NCBI GenBank assembly: GCA_030248215.1
Contig: JASANG010004127.1
Location: forward strand, 96,470 to 160,469
From: Enoplolaimus lenunculus
Lineage: Eukaryota > Nematoda > Enoplea > Enoplida > Thoracostomopsidae
Length of the DNA: 64,000 nt
Direction of reading: 5' to 3'
Made by a program: the position numbers and the translations under genes. Position 1 is the first letter of the stretch. The number at the start of each line of letters is the position of its first letter. The notes under the pieces are model-generated. The model worked only from the letters and a program-made list of their open reading frames with translations, searched no databases and was not told where the DNA came from. Shown here piece after piece: positions 52,224 to 64,000 of the stretch.

Positions 52224-55200
52224 ATGCCGGCGCTAGTTCTGTATAACAGGAAATGGAGAATTGCAGATGATGATCTTGTGTGTCCAGAAGTAGCTGAGAG
52301 TATTCTTCGAATAATATGGTTAGTTTCTGAATGTTTTGGTGTCTTAATATGACAGACTGACAAAAATACAAACAAAAAGTTATTCATTTACAACGCAGCA
52401 TATAAAATATGGCACGCACATAAATGCTAGCCGATTTATAAACAAACTTTTATAAGCAAAAAGGGGGCAAGATACCTCACCTATCTTTGCTTGTCATATT
52501 TCAAAGATTCCTATCATATATTAGAAACGAAGAAAAATCAATGCGTTTTAATAACATTCTTAGAGTTAGAAGTTTTGACTAATGGAAGCCCGTCAACTTT
52601 TTTAGGTAAAGAGTTTCAAAACGCTCCTATTCGCACAAAGTAGCTAAATCTATGTTGGGTTATTCGAGATTTAGGCATTCTGGATTTGGCCAGGTTTTTG
52701 GTGAAAAAGGTGTAATTTTTGTCAGCACTAGCTCATTTCTTTTTAACACAAGGATAAACGTACATTTTGTACCTATATAGCGTTGCTGACATAGAAAGTG
52801 TTTAAAACTAATTAATTTTTTAATTTCTTTCTGCATCTACAGAAGTCAAGCACTTCATCTGGTTTATGTTTTAATATACGTTGATGCATTCAACAACTTG
52901 TTTTGGTGCTGTACCGTTTTAGTCCTTGCACCACCTGTCATGATTTGTTTAAATATGTATGTGTTTGTTTATATGTATTGTACTGATCTTTCATCAGGCT
53001 CATAATCGTGGTTGCTTCCGCAATATTTGCATACATCGAGAAGCTTCCCTGTGAGGATAAAAATATGCTGCGCGCATATCTTGCTGGTGCAGTAGTGTCC
53101 GCAGTCTTGACCACAATCATTGCATCTGCAACTGCGTATGTTAGCTCACGCGGAAGTTTATCGGACGGACGCCCAAGAGCATCGATGCGATATCTGCTGT
53201 ACGCACGTTTGCCATTGTTAGTATTCGACTTGGTTTGGGCCTGCTTGGGTACGGTAAGTATATATGCTGAAAAATCACAAGTATCGATCTTAGGTTTGCT
53301 GTTAAATAAATTTGGCATTATTTTTTACAAGATTAATAAGATGTTAATTTTGTCAAATTTTAGTTAGTCCATTGTGGTATTAACCATCCAGTTGTACACA
53401 CGACTTTAGGGACAGCTTCATTGAAAACGGTTGAAGGTGATTGCTATTCTTGGTAAATATCCAAAAGCATTGATATAAAATATAGCGCGATTAACTACAA
53501 TGATTGATGTGTTATGCTTAAATTACAGATTTTTGCAATTGGTGACGTTGAGGCTAACAAATTTGTTTTAGTATTGGCTATTTTACAAAAAATACAAGTG
53601 CCCTACGTCGTTGTTGACTGCAACTAAAATTGGCGTCAAAGGCAATTGGGTCATTCTGGTACTGTTTATCATTTTTATTATTGTACTCTCTCGGCCAGTT
53701 AGAAAGAAAAAGCTACGTGAAAAAGCGCGTTCTGGATGGAATTATTATGTTAATAAAGTGTTCAATTGTGGTGCAAAACAAGATCAGATGTCTGCTCAAG
53801 GTATGATATGTTGTTATGTTTAAAAATTGGCTACTGAATTTGTTTACAATAATACATACATATATTTGTATACATGGATCTGCTACATTTTCATATATAT
53901 ATATAATATATAATATATAATATATGCTGTCTTGCTATTATAGTGCATATGTGTAGTAGACGTGATCAAAAAATAGCCCTGTTGCGCGTTTTGCTTTAGA
54001 AATGTAACATGTTTAGTTTTTAATTTCAGGTGCGCTCACAGACGTAGCATCGATGTTAGATATGTATTTTGGCGACACAAATTACACGTTTACAGATGTG
54101 TTGGCTGCGTTGTTTGTGCTTAAACGAATGAGAAAAGGTTTTTGCAAAATGCTGTGTTAATTTTTAATTGCGTGTAGTTTCTATACTTGGTTTAGTACCT
54201 AGTATTATTTCAAACAAACGTATAATCAGTATGCATTTTGAATTTCCTTGTAGTTGTTGGGTATTTAACTCTGTCTTCTTAAAATTGAAGTGTAATTTGA
54301 TATCAGGCTGTTACAAGGAATCCACAGCCGGCTATAGCATAATAACAGTTCGCCGAATATTTATCCGTGATAAATGTATATATTTATAACTTTATATTGA
54401 GCTGTTATTTATGAGCAAAATTGCAATGATAGCAATACGTGTCTCCAAGATTAGTACTTTTACAACGAGATTAAAGACTTTTATTGTCTTTGGTCCATTT
54501 ATCTTTATTTTCAGCTCCCGTCCATACACCGAGGCCTGAGCCGCCGAAGTCGAAACCAGACTGGATGAATCTCGAGCTCGCCAGTAGGTATATCGATTTT
54601 GCAGCTGGTTCTTACGGCTGGCCTCATTTTACTGCAGCTTATGGTCCCAAATCGTGTTGGTATATATTTAGGTAACACGTTACTGTTTAGTCTGATTTGT
54701 AGTTACTTAGAAATTTAACTGATTTTTATTTGAACTGACTTCTTAATTCAATTCAAAATAGTGGACAGTTAATTGTGTAGCTATCCAAATTTTTGTATAT
54801 TATAAAATGACCAAATTTTGCAGAATATGTTTCTCAAAGCGACTGTTTAATGCTATAGGGATGTAAATAATAGCTAAAATGAAGTCGAATTTAAGAATCT
54901 TAACCATAAATAATATGGTATATTTATTTGAAAATTGTTAACCCTACTTCAAACTATTAATTTTGCTTTCAGACAAACACATTGTTGTTGCCGTAATCCA
55001 ACTGATCCTCAAGCGACTATTTTGCAAGATAATTGTTGCTATTGCCACACTGGTGCTTTGCTACATATGACTAGGTTGTATAAACCGCAGCTGGTGTATT
55101 TTACACTCCATAATAAAGTTTATGAGGTATTGTTTGGAAGTTATGTCCACTTGAATAGGTTGAGAGATGTTGAAAATAAATTCACAGTGATCATGTGCAT

Positions 55201-55616
55201 AGTAGGACGTATAGGTTTGAAATTCGCTGGCGTCTGTTTTCTTGTACAAGCAACTTTAATACGTTGGAACTGCTTGACAATATGCGTAGGTACTGCAAAC
55301 GAAGACAGTGCAATGTAACATTGTAGTCTGTTCATTTACGTCATCTTAGTGTTCGATTTTTTGCATTTATTTATCCATTTTCTTTATGTTCAGCTATCTA
55401 TTTATTTATCTTCTAACAAGTTACTATTGTTTTTCAAGGTTCCATTTGCTATTTTCTTGGACCATTCTACTTCAAGTATTGTCATTGTGATTCGTGGTTC
55501 ATTGACAATGGAAGACTGGATAACTGATTTGTCAGTGGTTGGTGATGATTACAATATTACTGATAGCGCAGGGCAAACAATTACTGTCACTGGACATAAA
55601 GGATTTTTTGAAGCCG
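52224..55616 (+). pseudogene. Partial diacylglycerol lipase gene, exons 1-8, lacking the catalytic exon
   Basis: Exons 52224-52318, 52846-52956, 52998-53253, 53572-53800, 54030-54137, 54515-54671, 54973-55126 and 55439-55616 match those of the - strand gene and, as far as I can see, give the same protein residues (about 429). The copy covers the transmembrane part and the start of the lipase fold (IVIRGSLTMEDWITDL) and stops where the arm ends at 55777. No exon with the GxSxG serine follows on +; the next 1.5 kb is unrelated. A transcript would encode a membrane protein without lipase activity, unless it runs into unknown exons. Called a pseudogene for the missing 3' end only; the exons themselves look undamaged. 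Confidence 0.85.
53890..53932. repeat. (AT)n microsatellite in lipase intron 4, duplicated in the other arm
   Basis: TATATATATATAATATATAA-type run, mirrored near 60240-60280. Confidence 0.85.
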
Positions 55617-56388
55617 GTAAGTCAAGTGAAAAGAGTTGTGAGAAAACGTTTTTGTAGCATGCAGAGGTTCTAGGTATTGCCCACCTAACCAAGAATAGAA
55701 ACTTTCTGTCAAAGGTAGACTTGAAATTTAGTTAAATTCTTAATATGAAAGTTAAAATGAATAACATTTAATGTATTTCAAATATAACTCGAACGCACAG
55801 AGCAAACCACCAACACAACCACCCAAAAACCACAAACACAACCCACCAACCATGGCACAAAAGCGAACATAAATATAAATAATATGGCTATAGAAATACA
55901 ACTAAGCAGCATCAAAATATACTATTAACAATCAAACCTACGGTCAAAAACTTTATATCGCGTAAGAAAATATATCAACATAACCCGTTAATAGGGGTGG
56001 TTCAATGGAAGGTTGCTGCCCCCCCCCCGTTTTGTACGTGTAGCTAACTTTGACGAGCAATACGTAAACTGAAAAATTGAAACCTGAAAACTACAAACAA
56101 TAAAACCCCGACCGTCACCCCCGAAAAATCATGCGAGATCGCCAGTATCATATATATTTTTAAGGGTGACACTACACTTTTTGATTAACTCCATGCGGCG
56201 ACGGCCGACACTCTCAATCCATCTTTTACATTTATTCTTTAGTCGTTGTCACACTAACCTTAGAGCTTCAGAATGTCAAATCAGCTTCACGCTCAAAATT
56301 CACATCTTCATTTCATTGATTAATTATTGCACAACATAACCGATATAATACACTATTGTAAAATGATTTATCAAAACAAGATAAATAT

Positions 56389-56503
56389 GGCCAATGTAAA
56401 GAAAAGCCAAAGCCTAAGCCAAGCAAAAAATTAGTTTAAAGCTTAAGCTTACTCTATTATAGTCCCACAGAACAACGCTCCGCCCCTGGTCTTTACATGG
56501 GCC
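56389..56503 (+). mobile_element. Short family A MITE with perfect 8-bp target duplication
   Basis: Flanked by ATAAATAT at 56381-56388 and 56504-56511. Ends GGCCAATGTAAAGAAAAGCC and CGCCCCTGGTCTTTACATGG then GCC. Only two GCCTAA-like units remain. At 115 bp it is the shortest complete copy. Confidence 0.93.
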
Positions 56504-56883
56504 ATAAATATGAACACAAGACCGATTATGCAAAGAAAATAAATACAAAACTACGAAAACTGTCGGCTGTTAATAAAAAATAAAACTGAATAAGAACAAT
56601 GCACAGATTAAAATATCACTGGCAAGAATCGAATTAACAAACATTATGCAACTAAACCATAACAGACAGACGCATAACCAGAAACCGATTTTGTAAATGT
56701 ACCAGCTCATGTTTGAAATTTTTGACCTCAAGAATCCAGCAGGTTATTCTAAAATCCCTGTATAAATGCCTTTTTCTAGTTTTTTCAAAATATTGGAAGA
56801 TATCCCGCCAACCACTTATCTCCTTATAATGCCACTGATATTAGAACGTTCATCCAAAACACCTAATTAACTTCATGATTGCA

Positions 56884-56985
56884 GTGTTTGACCTTGGCGA
56901 AGTCGAATTTGACTCTCAGATTGTGTAGTCACGTAGATCCGATTTCGGAGAGAGTCAATTTGACTCGCCATATTTTTCATACTGT
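56884..56985. mobile_element. Family B right arm only
   Basis: GGCGAAGTCGAATTTGACTC, TTTCGGAGAGAGTCAATTTG and a worn end CATACTGTA. Confidence 0.7.
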
Positions 56986-57365
56986 AGTTTAAAACACAAA
57001 TATTAAATTAAATTTCCCTTTTTTGTGTACAGATTGTTTATAATGAACTCCACGAGAAAACGAAAATCCTGCTAAATTAACCAACACCGAAACCATGAAA
57101 CATTGCATTGGCGATTTAGACTGCACCGCAACGACAAATGTACATTTGGCTCTTGTTCAAATAAACCATCTAATTTTAGTTTACGGCTTATGTTAGCCAT
57201 GGCAAAGCCTAAACCTAAACTTGAATGTGGGAGTCAAGAAATCCAGACCTGTAGGCTTAGAAAAATTAAAACAATGTCGTCGTATTACGACTGATAGAAA
57301 ATATGAGCACCATAAACTAACAACACTACAGTCAATTTGTCATCAATCAGCCGTTCTCAGCCACC

Positions 57366-60300
57366 CTACTCGCTAACTCCTCCCTGGTGCTTTAAGGCCT
57401 CCTTCAAGATTTTGCTTACCGTGAAAGGAAAATGATGATCGACCATCGACGCTGAAAATATCATTTGATCAAAACTGCTCGCAGACTCCCAATTAACCGT
57501 CCATACGTCCCCTCCGGTATCTCCTGTTTCTTCTTCACACACCGCGTCAGCGCACTCTTTCGACAAGTACATAATTACCCCAGGTAAACTCAAGTCTTTA
57601 TTTCTCAGTTCGCCATCGTTGATTTTAACCGATGAAGCATCAAGTCCCCCTAGACCTGTCTCTTCCCCAGACTCTTTACCATTCACGGCGGTATTCTCCG
57701 CCGAGCCATCCGATTTCTGTCTTGTCGGGCTCTCAAGCGGGTCAGTATGAACCGGTTGTACACCATCCTCTAGATACCCAGCTTCCAGTTGGTGCGCGTG
57801 ATCATGTTCATGTTCTTGGTAACAGCATCGGCAACAAATCCGAAGGCACCCCCGATGAACAACCTTGTATTTGGGCAGCGTGCAACTAGACAATACAGCA
57901 CTTACGTCACGTTTCATTCTTGCTATCGACCGTATATTCATGTGTGACACTAGATCATGCCCACAAATTATCGTGAAAACATTTTCGAGAGTGAGCGGAA
58001 TATCTGACTGACTAATCATAGTACCAGGAGGTGAATATGCGAAACAGCGAACGAGAGGGTACCGTTCGCGTAGGTAGAGGGCAAGCGCAGGTGCCACTCC
58101 TGCCCCCAAGCTTTGCCCGGTGACCACTAAATGGTAATCAGGTTTCTCGTGGAACGCTTCATCTAGTAAATGATCTTCAATGAGTTTCAAGTAAATATAC
58201 TTGCCTGAAACATCCACGATAAAAACGCACTAAATACATAGCTAATATTTGATAAACAAGATGAAGTACTTCCTCAATACAACATTATTAAAAAAATTAA
58301 AAGTCATTAAATACATAAACTACTATTTAACAAACACAAAAGTGTGGTAGGTAGTCGCATAAGCACTCGTTTATACGAACTGAGAGCTAACAATACATTA
58401 AATGTTATTCATTTTAACTTTCATATTAAGAATTTAACTAAATTTCAAGTCTACCTTTGACATAAAGTTTCTATTCTTGGTTAGGTGGGCAATACCTAGA
58501 ACCTCTGCATGCTACAAAAACGTTTTCTCACAACTCTTTTCACTTGACTTACCGGCTTCAAAAAATCCTTTATGTCCAGTGACAGTAATTGTTTGCCCTG
58601 CGCTATCAGTAATATTGTAATCATCACCAACCACTGACAAATCAGTTATCCAGTCTTCCATTGTCAATGAACCACGAATCACAATGACAATACTTGAAGT
58701 AGAATGGTCCAAGAAAATAGCAAATGGAACCTTGAAAAACAATAGTAACTTGTTAGAAGATAAATAAATAGATAGCTGAACATAAAGAAAATGGATAAAT
58801 AAATGCAAAAAATCGAACACTAAGATGACGTAAATGAACAGACTACAATGTTACGTTGCACTGTCTTCGTTTGCAGTACCTACGCATATTGTCAAGCAGT
58901 TCCAACGTATTAAAGTTGCTTGTACAAGAAAACAGACGCCAGCGAATTTCAAACCTATACGTCCTACTATGCACATGATCACTGTGAATTTATTTTCAAC
59001 ATCTCTCAACCTATTCAAGTGGACATAACTTCCAAACAATACCTCATAAACTTTATTATGGAGTGTAAAATACACCAGCTGCGGTTTATACAACCTAGTC
59101 ATATGTAGCAAAGCACCAGTGTGGCAATAGCAACAATTATCTTGCAAAATAGTCGCTTGAGGATCAGTTGGATTACGGCAACAACAATGTGTTTGTCTGA
59201 AAGCAAAATTAATAGTTTGAAGTAGGGTTAACAATTTTCAAATAAATATACCATATTATTTATGGTTAAGATTCTTAAATTCGACTTCATTTTAGCTATT
59301 ATTTACATCCCTATAGCATTAAACAGTCGCTTTGAGAAACACATTCTGCAAAATTTGGTCATTTTATAATATACAAAAGTTTGGATAGCTACACAATTAA
59401 CTGTCCACTATTTTGAATTGAATTAAGAAGTCAGTTCAAATAAAAATCAGTTAAATTTCTAAGTAACTACAAATCAGACTAAACAGTAACGTGTTACCTA
59501 AATATATACCAACACGATTTGGGACCATAAGCTGCAGTAAAATGAGGCCAGCCGTAAGAACCAGCTGCAAAATCGATATACCTACTGGCGAGCTCGAGAT
59601 TCATCCAGTCTGGTTTCGACTTCGGCGGCTCAGGCCTCGGTGTATGGACGGGAGCTGAAAATAAAGATAAATGGACCAAAGACAATAAAAGTCTTTAATC
59701 TCGTTGTAAAAGTACTAATCTTGGAGACACGTATTGCTATCATTGCAATTTTGCTCATAAATAACAGCTCAATATAAAGTTATAAATATATACATTTATC
59801 GCGGATAAATATTCGGCGAACTGTTATTATGCTATAGCCGGCTGTGGATTCCTTGTAACAGCCTGATATCAAATTACACTTCAATTTTAAGAAGACAGAG
59901 TTAAATACCCAACAACTACAAGGAAATTCAAAATGCATACTGATTATACGTTTGTTTGAAATAATACTAGGTACTAAACCAAGTATAGAAACTACACGCA
60001 ATTAAAAATTAACACAGCATTTTGCAAAAACCTTTTCTCATTCGTTTAAGCACAAACAACGCAGCCAACACATCTGTAAACGTGTAATTTGTGTCGCCAA
60101 AATACATATCTAACATCGATGCTACGTCTGTGAGCGCACCTGAAATTAAAAACTAAACATGTTACATTTCTAAAGCAAAACGCGCAACAGGGCTATTTTT
60201 TGATCACGTCTACTACACATATGCACTATAATAGCAAGACAGCATATATTATATATTATATATTATATATATATATGAAAATGTAGCAGATCCATGTATA

Positions 60301-61945
60301 CAAATATATGTATGTATTATTGTAAACAAATTCAGTAGCCAATTTTTAAACATAACAACATATCATACCTTGAGCAGACATCTGATCTTGTTTTGCACCA
60401 CAATTGAACACTTTATTAACATAATAATTCCATCCAGAACGCGCTTTTTCACGTAGCTTTTTCTTTCTAACTGGCCGAGAGAGTACAATAATAAAAATGA
60501 TAAACAGTACCAGAATGACCCAATTGCCTTTGACGCCAATTTTAGTTGCAGTCAACAACGACGTAGGGCACTTGTATTTTTTGTAAAATAGCCAATACTA
60601 AAACAAATTTGTTAGCCTCAACGTCACCAATTGCAAAAATCTGTAATTTAAGCATAACACATCAATCATTGTAGTTAATCGCGCTATATTTTATATCAAT
60701 GCTTTTGGATATTTACCAAGAATAGCAATCACCTTCAACCGTTTTCAATGAAGCTGTCCCTAAAGTCGTGTGTACAACTGGATGGTTAATACCACAATGG
60801 GCTAACTAAAATTTGACAAAATTAACATCTTATTAATCTTGTAAAAAATAATGCCAAATTTATTTAACAGCAAACCTAAGATCGATACTTGTGATTTTTC
60901 AGCATATATACTTACCGTACCCAAGCAGGCCCAAACCAAGTCGAATACTAACAATGGCAAACGTGCGTACAGCAGATATCGCATCGATGCTCTTGGGCGT
61001 CCGTCCGATAAACTTCCGCGTGAGCTAACATACGCAGTTGCAGATGCAATGATTGTGGTCAAGACTGCGGACACTACTGCACCAGCAAGATATGCGCGCA
61101 GCATATTTTTATCCTCACAGGGAAGCTTCTCGATGTATGCAAATATTGCGGAAGCAACCACGATTATGAGCCTGATGAAAGATCAGTACAATACATGTAA
61201 ACAAACACATACATATTTAAACAAATCATGACAGGTGGTGCAAGGACTAAAACGGTACAGCACCAAAACAAGTTGTTGAATGCATCAACGTATATTAAAA
61301 CATAAACCAGATGAAGTGCTTGACTTCTGTAGATGCAGAAAGAAATTAAAAAATTAATTAGTTTTAAACACTTTCTATGTCAGCAACGCTATATAGGTAC
61401 AAAATGTACGTTTATCCTTGTGTTAAAAAGAAATGAGCTAGTGCTGACAAAAATTACACCTTTTCCACCAAAAACCTGGCCAAATCCAGAATGCCTAAAT
61501 CTCGACTAACCCAACATAGATTTAGCTACTTTGTGCGAATAGGAGCGTTTTGAAACTCTTTACCTAAAAAAGTTGACGGGCTTCCATTAGTCAAAACTTC
61601 TAACTCTAAGAATGTTACTAAAACGCATTGATTTTTCTTCGTTTCTAATATATGATAGGAATCTTTGAAATATGACAAGCAAAGATAGGTGAGGTATCTT
61701 GCCCCCTTTTTGCTTGTAAAAGTTTGTTTATAAATCGGCTAGCATTTATGTGCGTGCCATATTTTATATGCTGCGTTGTAAATGAATAACTTTTTGTTTG
61801 TATTTTTGTCAGTCTGTCATATTAAGACACCAAAACATTCAGAAACTAACCATATTATTCGAAGAATACTCTCAGCTACTTCTGGACACACAAGATCATC
61901 ATCTGCAATTCTCCATTTCCTGTTATACAGAACTAGCGCCGGCAT
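57366..61945 (-). CDS. dagl-2: sn-1-specific diacylglycerol lipase (DAGL), nine exons
   Basis: Exons: 61945-61851, 61323-61213, 61171-60916, 60597-60369, 60139-60032, 59654-59498, 59196-59043, 58730-58553, 58204-57366; all phases agree, 708 aa. The start MPALVLYNRKW matches DAGL N-termini (MPGIVVFRRRW). Exons 2-4 encode the multi-pass membrane region. Exon 6 has DFAAGSYGWP, exon 7 the Cys-rich ILQDNCCYCH, exon 8 the lipase strand IVIRGSLTMEDWITDL. Exon 9 holds Ser461 in TGQSLGAG (GHSLGAG in vertebrates), Asp513 in CGHDLV and His687 in HHFPF. Between Asp and His lies a long insert with CCRCC and acidic stretches, the usual place of the DAGL regulatory loop. The enzyme cleaves diacylglycerol at the plasma membrane to 2-arachidonoylglycerol-type monoacylglycerols. 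The protein lacks the long tail of DAGL-alpha, so it is DAGL-beta-like in length. Exon 2 uses AGAAG| as acceptor, because the upstream AG would create a stop. The paralogue symbol is tentative. Confidence 0.93.
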
Positions 61946-63975
61946 ACCAATACTAATTACTCGCCAGTTCCAGGACTTGAAAATCGGAAAAAAGGATGTA
62001 CAGAAGTTTCACCTGAACAGAAACAATGTAGTGGTGTTTAGCGATTACATAACATACAGCTACGAATTTGCTTCGTAAAATTGCATCCCTTACTTCAAAC
62101 AATTTGTGATAATCGTCAAGCCACAACTACAACGATAGCTAAAAATACCGTGAAAAACTTTAAAATTATTCCACTAGCTACGTAATTTTTTGTTTTTAAC
62201 ATGCTTGGATAACTTAAAAATTTGCAGCAAGTTACCTAAATTTTTGCGAGCTTATGCTTTGTAACTTAGCGTTAAGCTACGGACAAGTTTCAACAAATTT
62301 GAAACCTTAACGCAAATGAAGTACAAATTGCAATTTATAAGTTGTCAACTCTTATAACTGTTATTTACATTTATAAAAATCCATGTTCACATGCAAAACA
62401 CACGTGTCCTTTACCCAGCTTAAAATTTTTGATAGTTAGTTGTTTGGCCTTTCTAATGATAATTCGCATCAATGCCAGTGGATGCATTTTTGGCTGGCTG
62501 TCCTTTGTATTTCAGATATTTTTGTGCTGAAAAATAATGTTGGATTGCTAAAAAACAAGTCCTTTAATATAGAGCTGCCAATTTGTGAAAAAGTTTTGAT
62601 CAGCAATGCTGTTTCTTTCTTGACTTATAGACCCAAAATCTGTTTCATACAAAATGTCGTTCAGCGATTACGCATTTGGAATGCATCATTGCTTGTCTTT
62701 TTTATTTGGACGCATCGAACAAAACTGTGAAGCCCCTCACAGTCAGTCAGCTGGCGCATGCTTGTACTTGTGCATGTGAAACTTTAATCCGCGAGATATA
62801 ATACGTTTTAAATTTGACGGCTTCTCAGATTCAGCAAAAATTTTGACTCTGGTTTTTTGTACAACACACTTCGAAATCACAGCGATTATAGTGCGTTTGG
62901 TTGAATGACAGTTTCTTTAAATGTTTAACATTACTGGATTTATTTTTATACGATGCAGCGTTGTCTCCGGCCGAAAAGACAATGTTTCAATTAATGGAAG
63001 AAAGCGAATTAATGTTAAAGACAGTAAACTGAAAATTTTTCGCTTATAACACGCAAAAATTTTATTTAAATCAGAGTAAAAAGTTAACTGTTAATACTTT
63101 TTAAATACTTATCCATCAGATAAAATTACCCTCACAATAATAACAGAAATTGTTATTTAACGACATAGCGGCAAAGGAGTTGAAACGAAACATCGCTGCA
63201 GTAAAATACACAGATATAGGAATATATCATCCAGCACCAAAATTCCTGAAGAAATAAAAGCCCTTTCTATAGGCCTATGAAAAAATATAGATGTAATGAC
63301 TGTCAGCGAGCCACTAAATCCTGTCACTATAATCTTAAAACCATATTAAAAAGGTTCATACACGTTATACTGTCTACGCTACTGTGGAAAAATTGTATTA
63401 TATGCAAGTTCAAGTTTGTAAAATTGTAAATTAGTGTTTCCGAATTAGATATCCAAAAGTCTGTCACATCCAGTGAACACCTGCCAGACAACTGGCTGAC
63501 CCTCTGATCGGTGTATATCATCTGTCACACACATGCCGCATTGTCAACACGTCATAGAAAAGACAGATGTTTTGTCTTGAGTCTGGCAAAAGGGACTGTG
63601 CTTTTCACACGTTTTAGGTACAGAGTCTTTCCAAAGTGACTCTATCTTAGGGAGGTATTACGACAATTCGTCACCTGACAACTCGTCGACCGACAATTCG
63701 TAGTCCAACATTTTGTCATCCACGACAACTCATTTACCCGATAACTTGTAGCCTGCCAGTAGTACCTATAAATGGTCGGTCGCCGAGTAGTTTAAGCGAC
63801 AACCTGTCGTAGTAGACGAGTGTCTTTAGCGACAAGTTGTCGGGGTCAGATTTGTATTCCGTTTAGCGATTATACAGATCCTGTCCGAACGAGCTCTTTC
63901 TACACTGTGTCCAGCAGCGTCCGCAGTATCACTACTCCCTTCGAAGGGAATACCACCAAAACACTTAGCTTAGTG
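58392..63975. repeat. Right arm of the 5.6-kb inverted duplication
   Basis: Inverse copy of 50199-55777. Coding exons agree at the protein level with the left arm. The outer 2 kb (61946-63975) is non-coding 5' flank of the lipase gene with no recognised gene. Confidence 0.97.
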
Positions 63976-64000
63976 AGCAATACGTAAACTGAACCAGTAC

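Larger units (their letters stand above)
50199..55777. repeat. Left arm of a 5.6-kb inverted duplication
   Basis: It pairs with 58392-63975 in inverse. Positions sum to 114169 for the inner part and 114174 for the outer part, so one 5-bp length difference (near 52045) separates the arms. I saw somewhat over ten substitutions, nearly all outside coding exons. The arm begins CACTAAGCTAAGTGTTTTGG and ends TAACATTTAATGTATT. Confidence 0.97.
55778..58391. other. Spacer between the inverted arms
   Basis: 2.6 kb of single-copy sequence. It holds an A/C-rich low-complexity stretch (55800-55860), a C-run (56020-56030), a family A MITE, a half family B element and, on -, lipase exon 9. GAGCAATACGTAAACTGAA at 56055-56073 recurs right after the outer end of the right arm (63975-63993). 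Confidence 0.85.

Noticed and set aside
52091-52387. 98-aa ORF on -, present in both arms
   Set aside because: It is antisense to lipase exon 1 and shows no domain.
53364-53452. Extra lipase exon (open reading frame with good splice sites)
   Set aside because: Its phase cannot join the next exon, and joining exon 3 (53253) directly to 53572 reproduces the conserved DAGL sequence; so it is intronic.
57632-57889. 85-aa ORF on +
   Set aside because: Shadow of lipase exon 9 on the opposite strand.

Overview
Organism and setting. This is eukaryotic nuclear DNA, AT-rich, with intron-bearing genes embedded in dense non-autonomous transposon debris. A nematode is the best inference. The dominant short repeat is TTAGGC/GCCTAA, the nematode telomere motif. 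Most gene introns end in nematode-style TTTCAG or close variants, and several first exons start just downstream of such an acceptor, as in trans-spliced nematode genes. I cannot assign a genus.

Host genes, left to right. (1) A four-exon caveolin gene on + (7486-11523, 255 aa). (2) A two-exon FtsJ/MRM2-type mitochondrial rRNA 2'-O-ribose methyltransferase on - (17264-15584, 262 aa). (3) A single-exon CDC26/APC12-like subunit of the anaphase-promoting complex on - (19405-19127, 92 aa). (4) A short I-set immunoglobulin-domain gene on + (45192-48887). (5) A nine-exon sn-1-specific diacylglycerol lipase gene on - (61945-57366, 708 aa) with an intact Ser-Asp-His triad. Its first eight exons lie in one arm of a 5.6-kb inverted duplication. 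The other arm (50199-55777) carries the same eight exons on + without the catalytic ninth exon. The genes share no obvious pathway and are not arranged as an operon.

Repeats fill most of the rest; none shows a transposase. Family names used below: A = telomere-motif MITE, terminal inverted repeat (TIR) GGCCMATGTAAAGAWCAGGG, 8-bp target-site duplications (TSDs), interior of GCCTAA repeats (about 25 copies or fragments). B = GAGTC/GACTC foldback MITE, ends CACTGCAAAAA, TA target. C = GAGTTGATTAATCAACTC foldback, ends TACACTGTAAA. D = hAT-like element, ends CAGGCCCGTAGCC, 8-bp TSD. E = element with ends GGTTGCGCTATACTTGACGT and a GC-rich interior that can expand into minisatellites. F = TA-target element, ends CTGTAGTGACCCGAATAAGA. 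G = ends AAGAGTCGATAATGACT. H = ends GTATTCTCAAATG. I = palindromic element with GGACCCCCCTAGGAATTTAAT-like ends. J = ends TTAAAGCTGGAACG. Several are nested, which gives a relative order of insertion. A candidate solo LTR of about 2 kb lies at 34605-36589.

Most striking observations: a mobile MITE family that carries nematode telomere repeats through the genome and into introns, and the large inverted duplication of the diacylglycerol lipase gene. Long stretches (17.3-18.6, 19.5-21.7, 40.4-41.2 kb) show nothing I can name.
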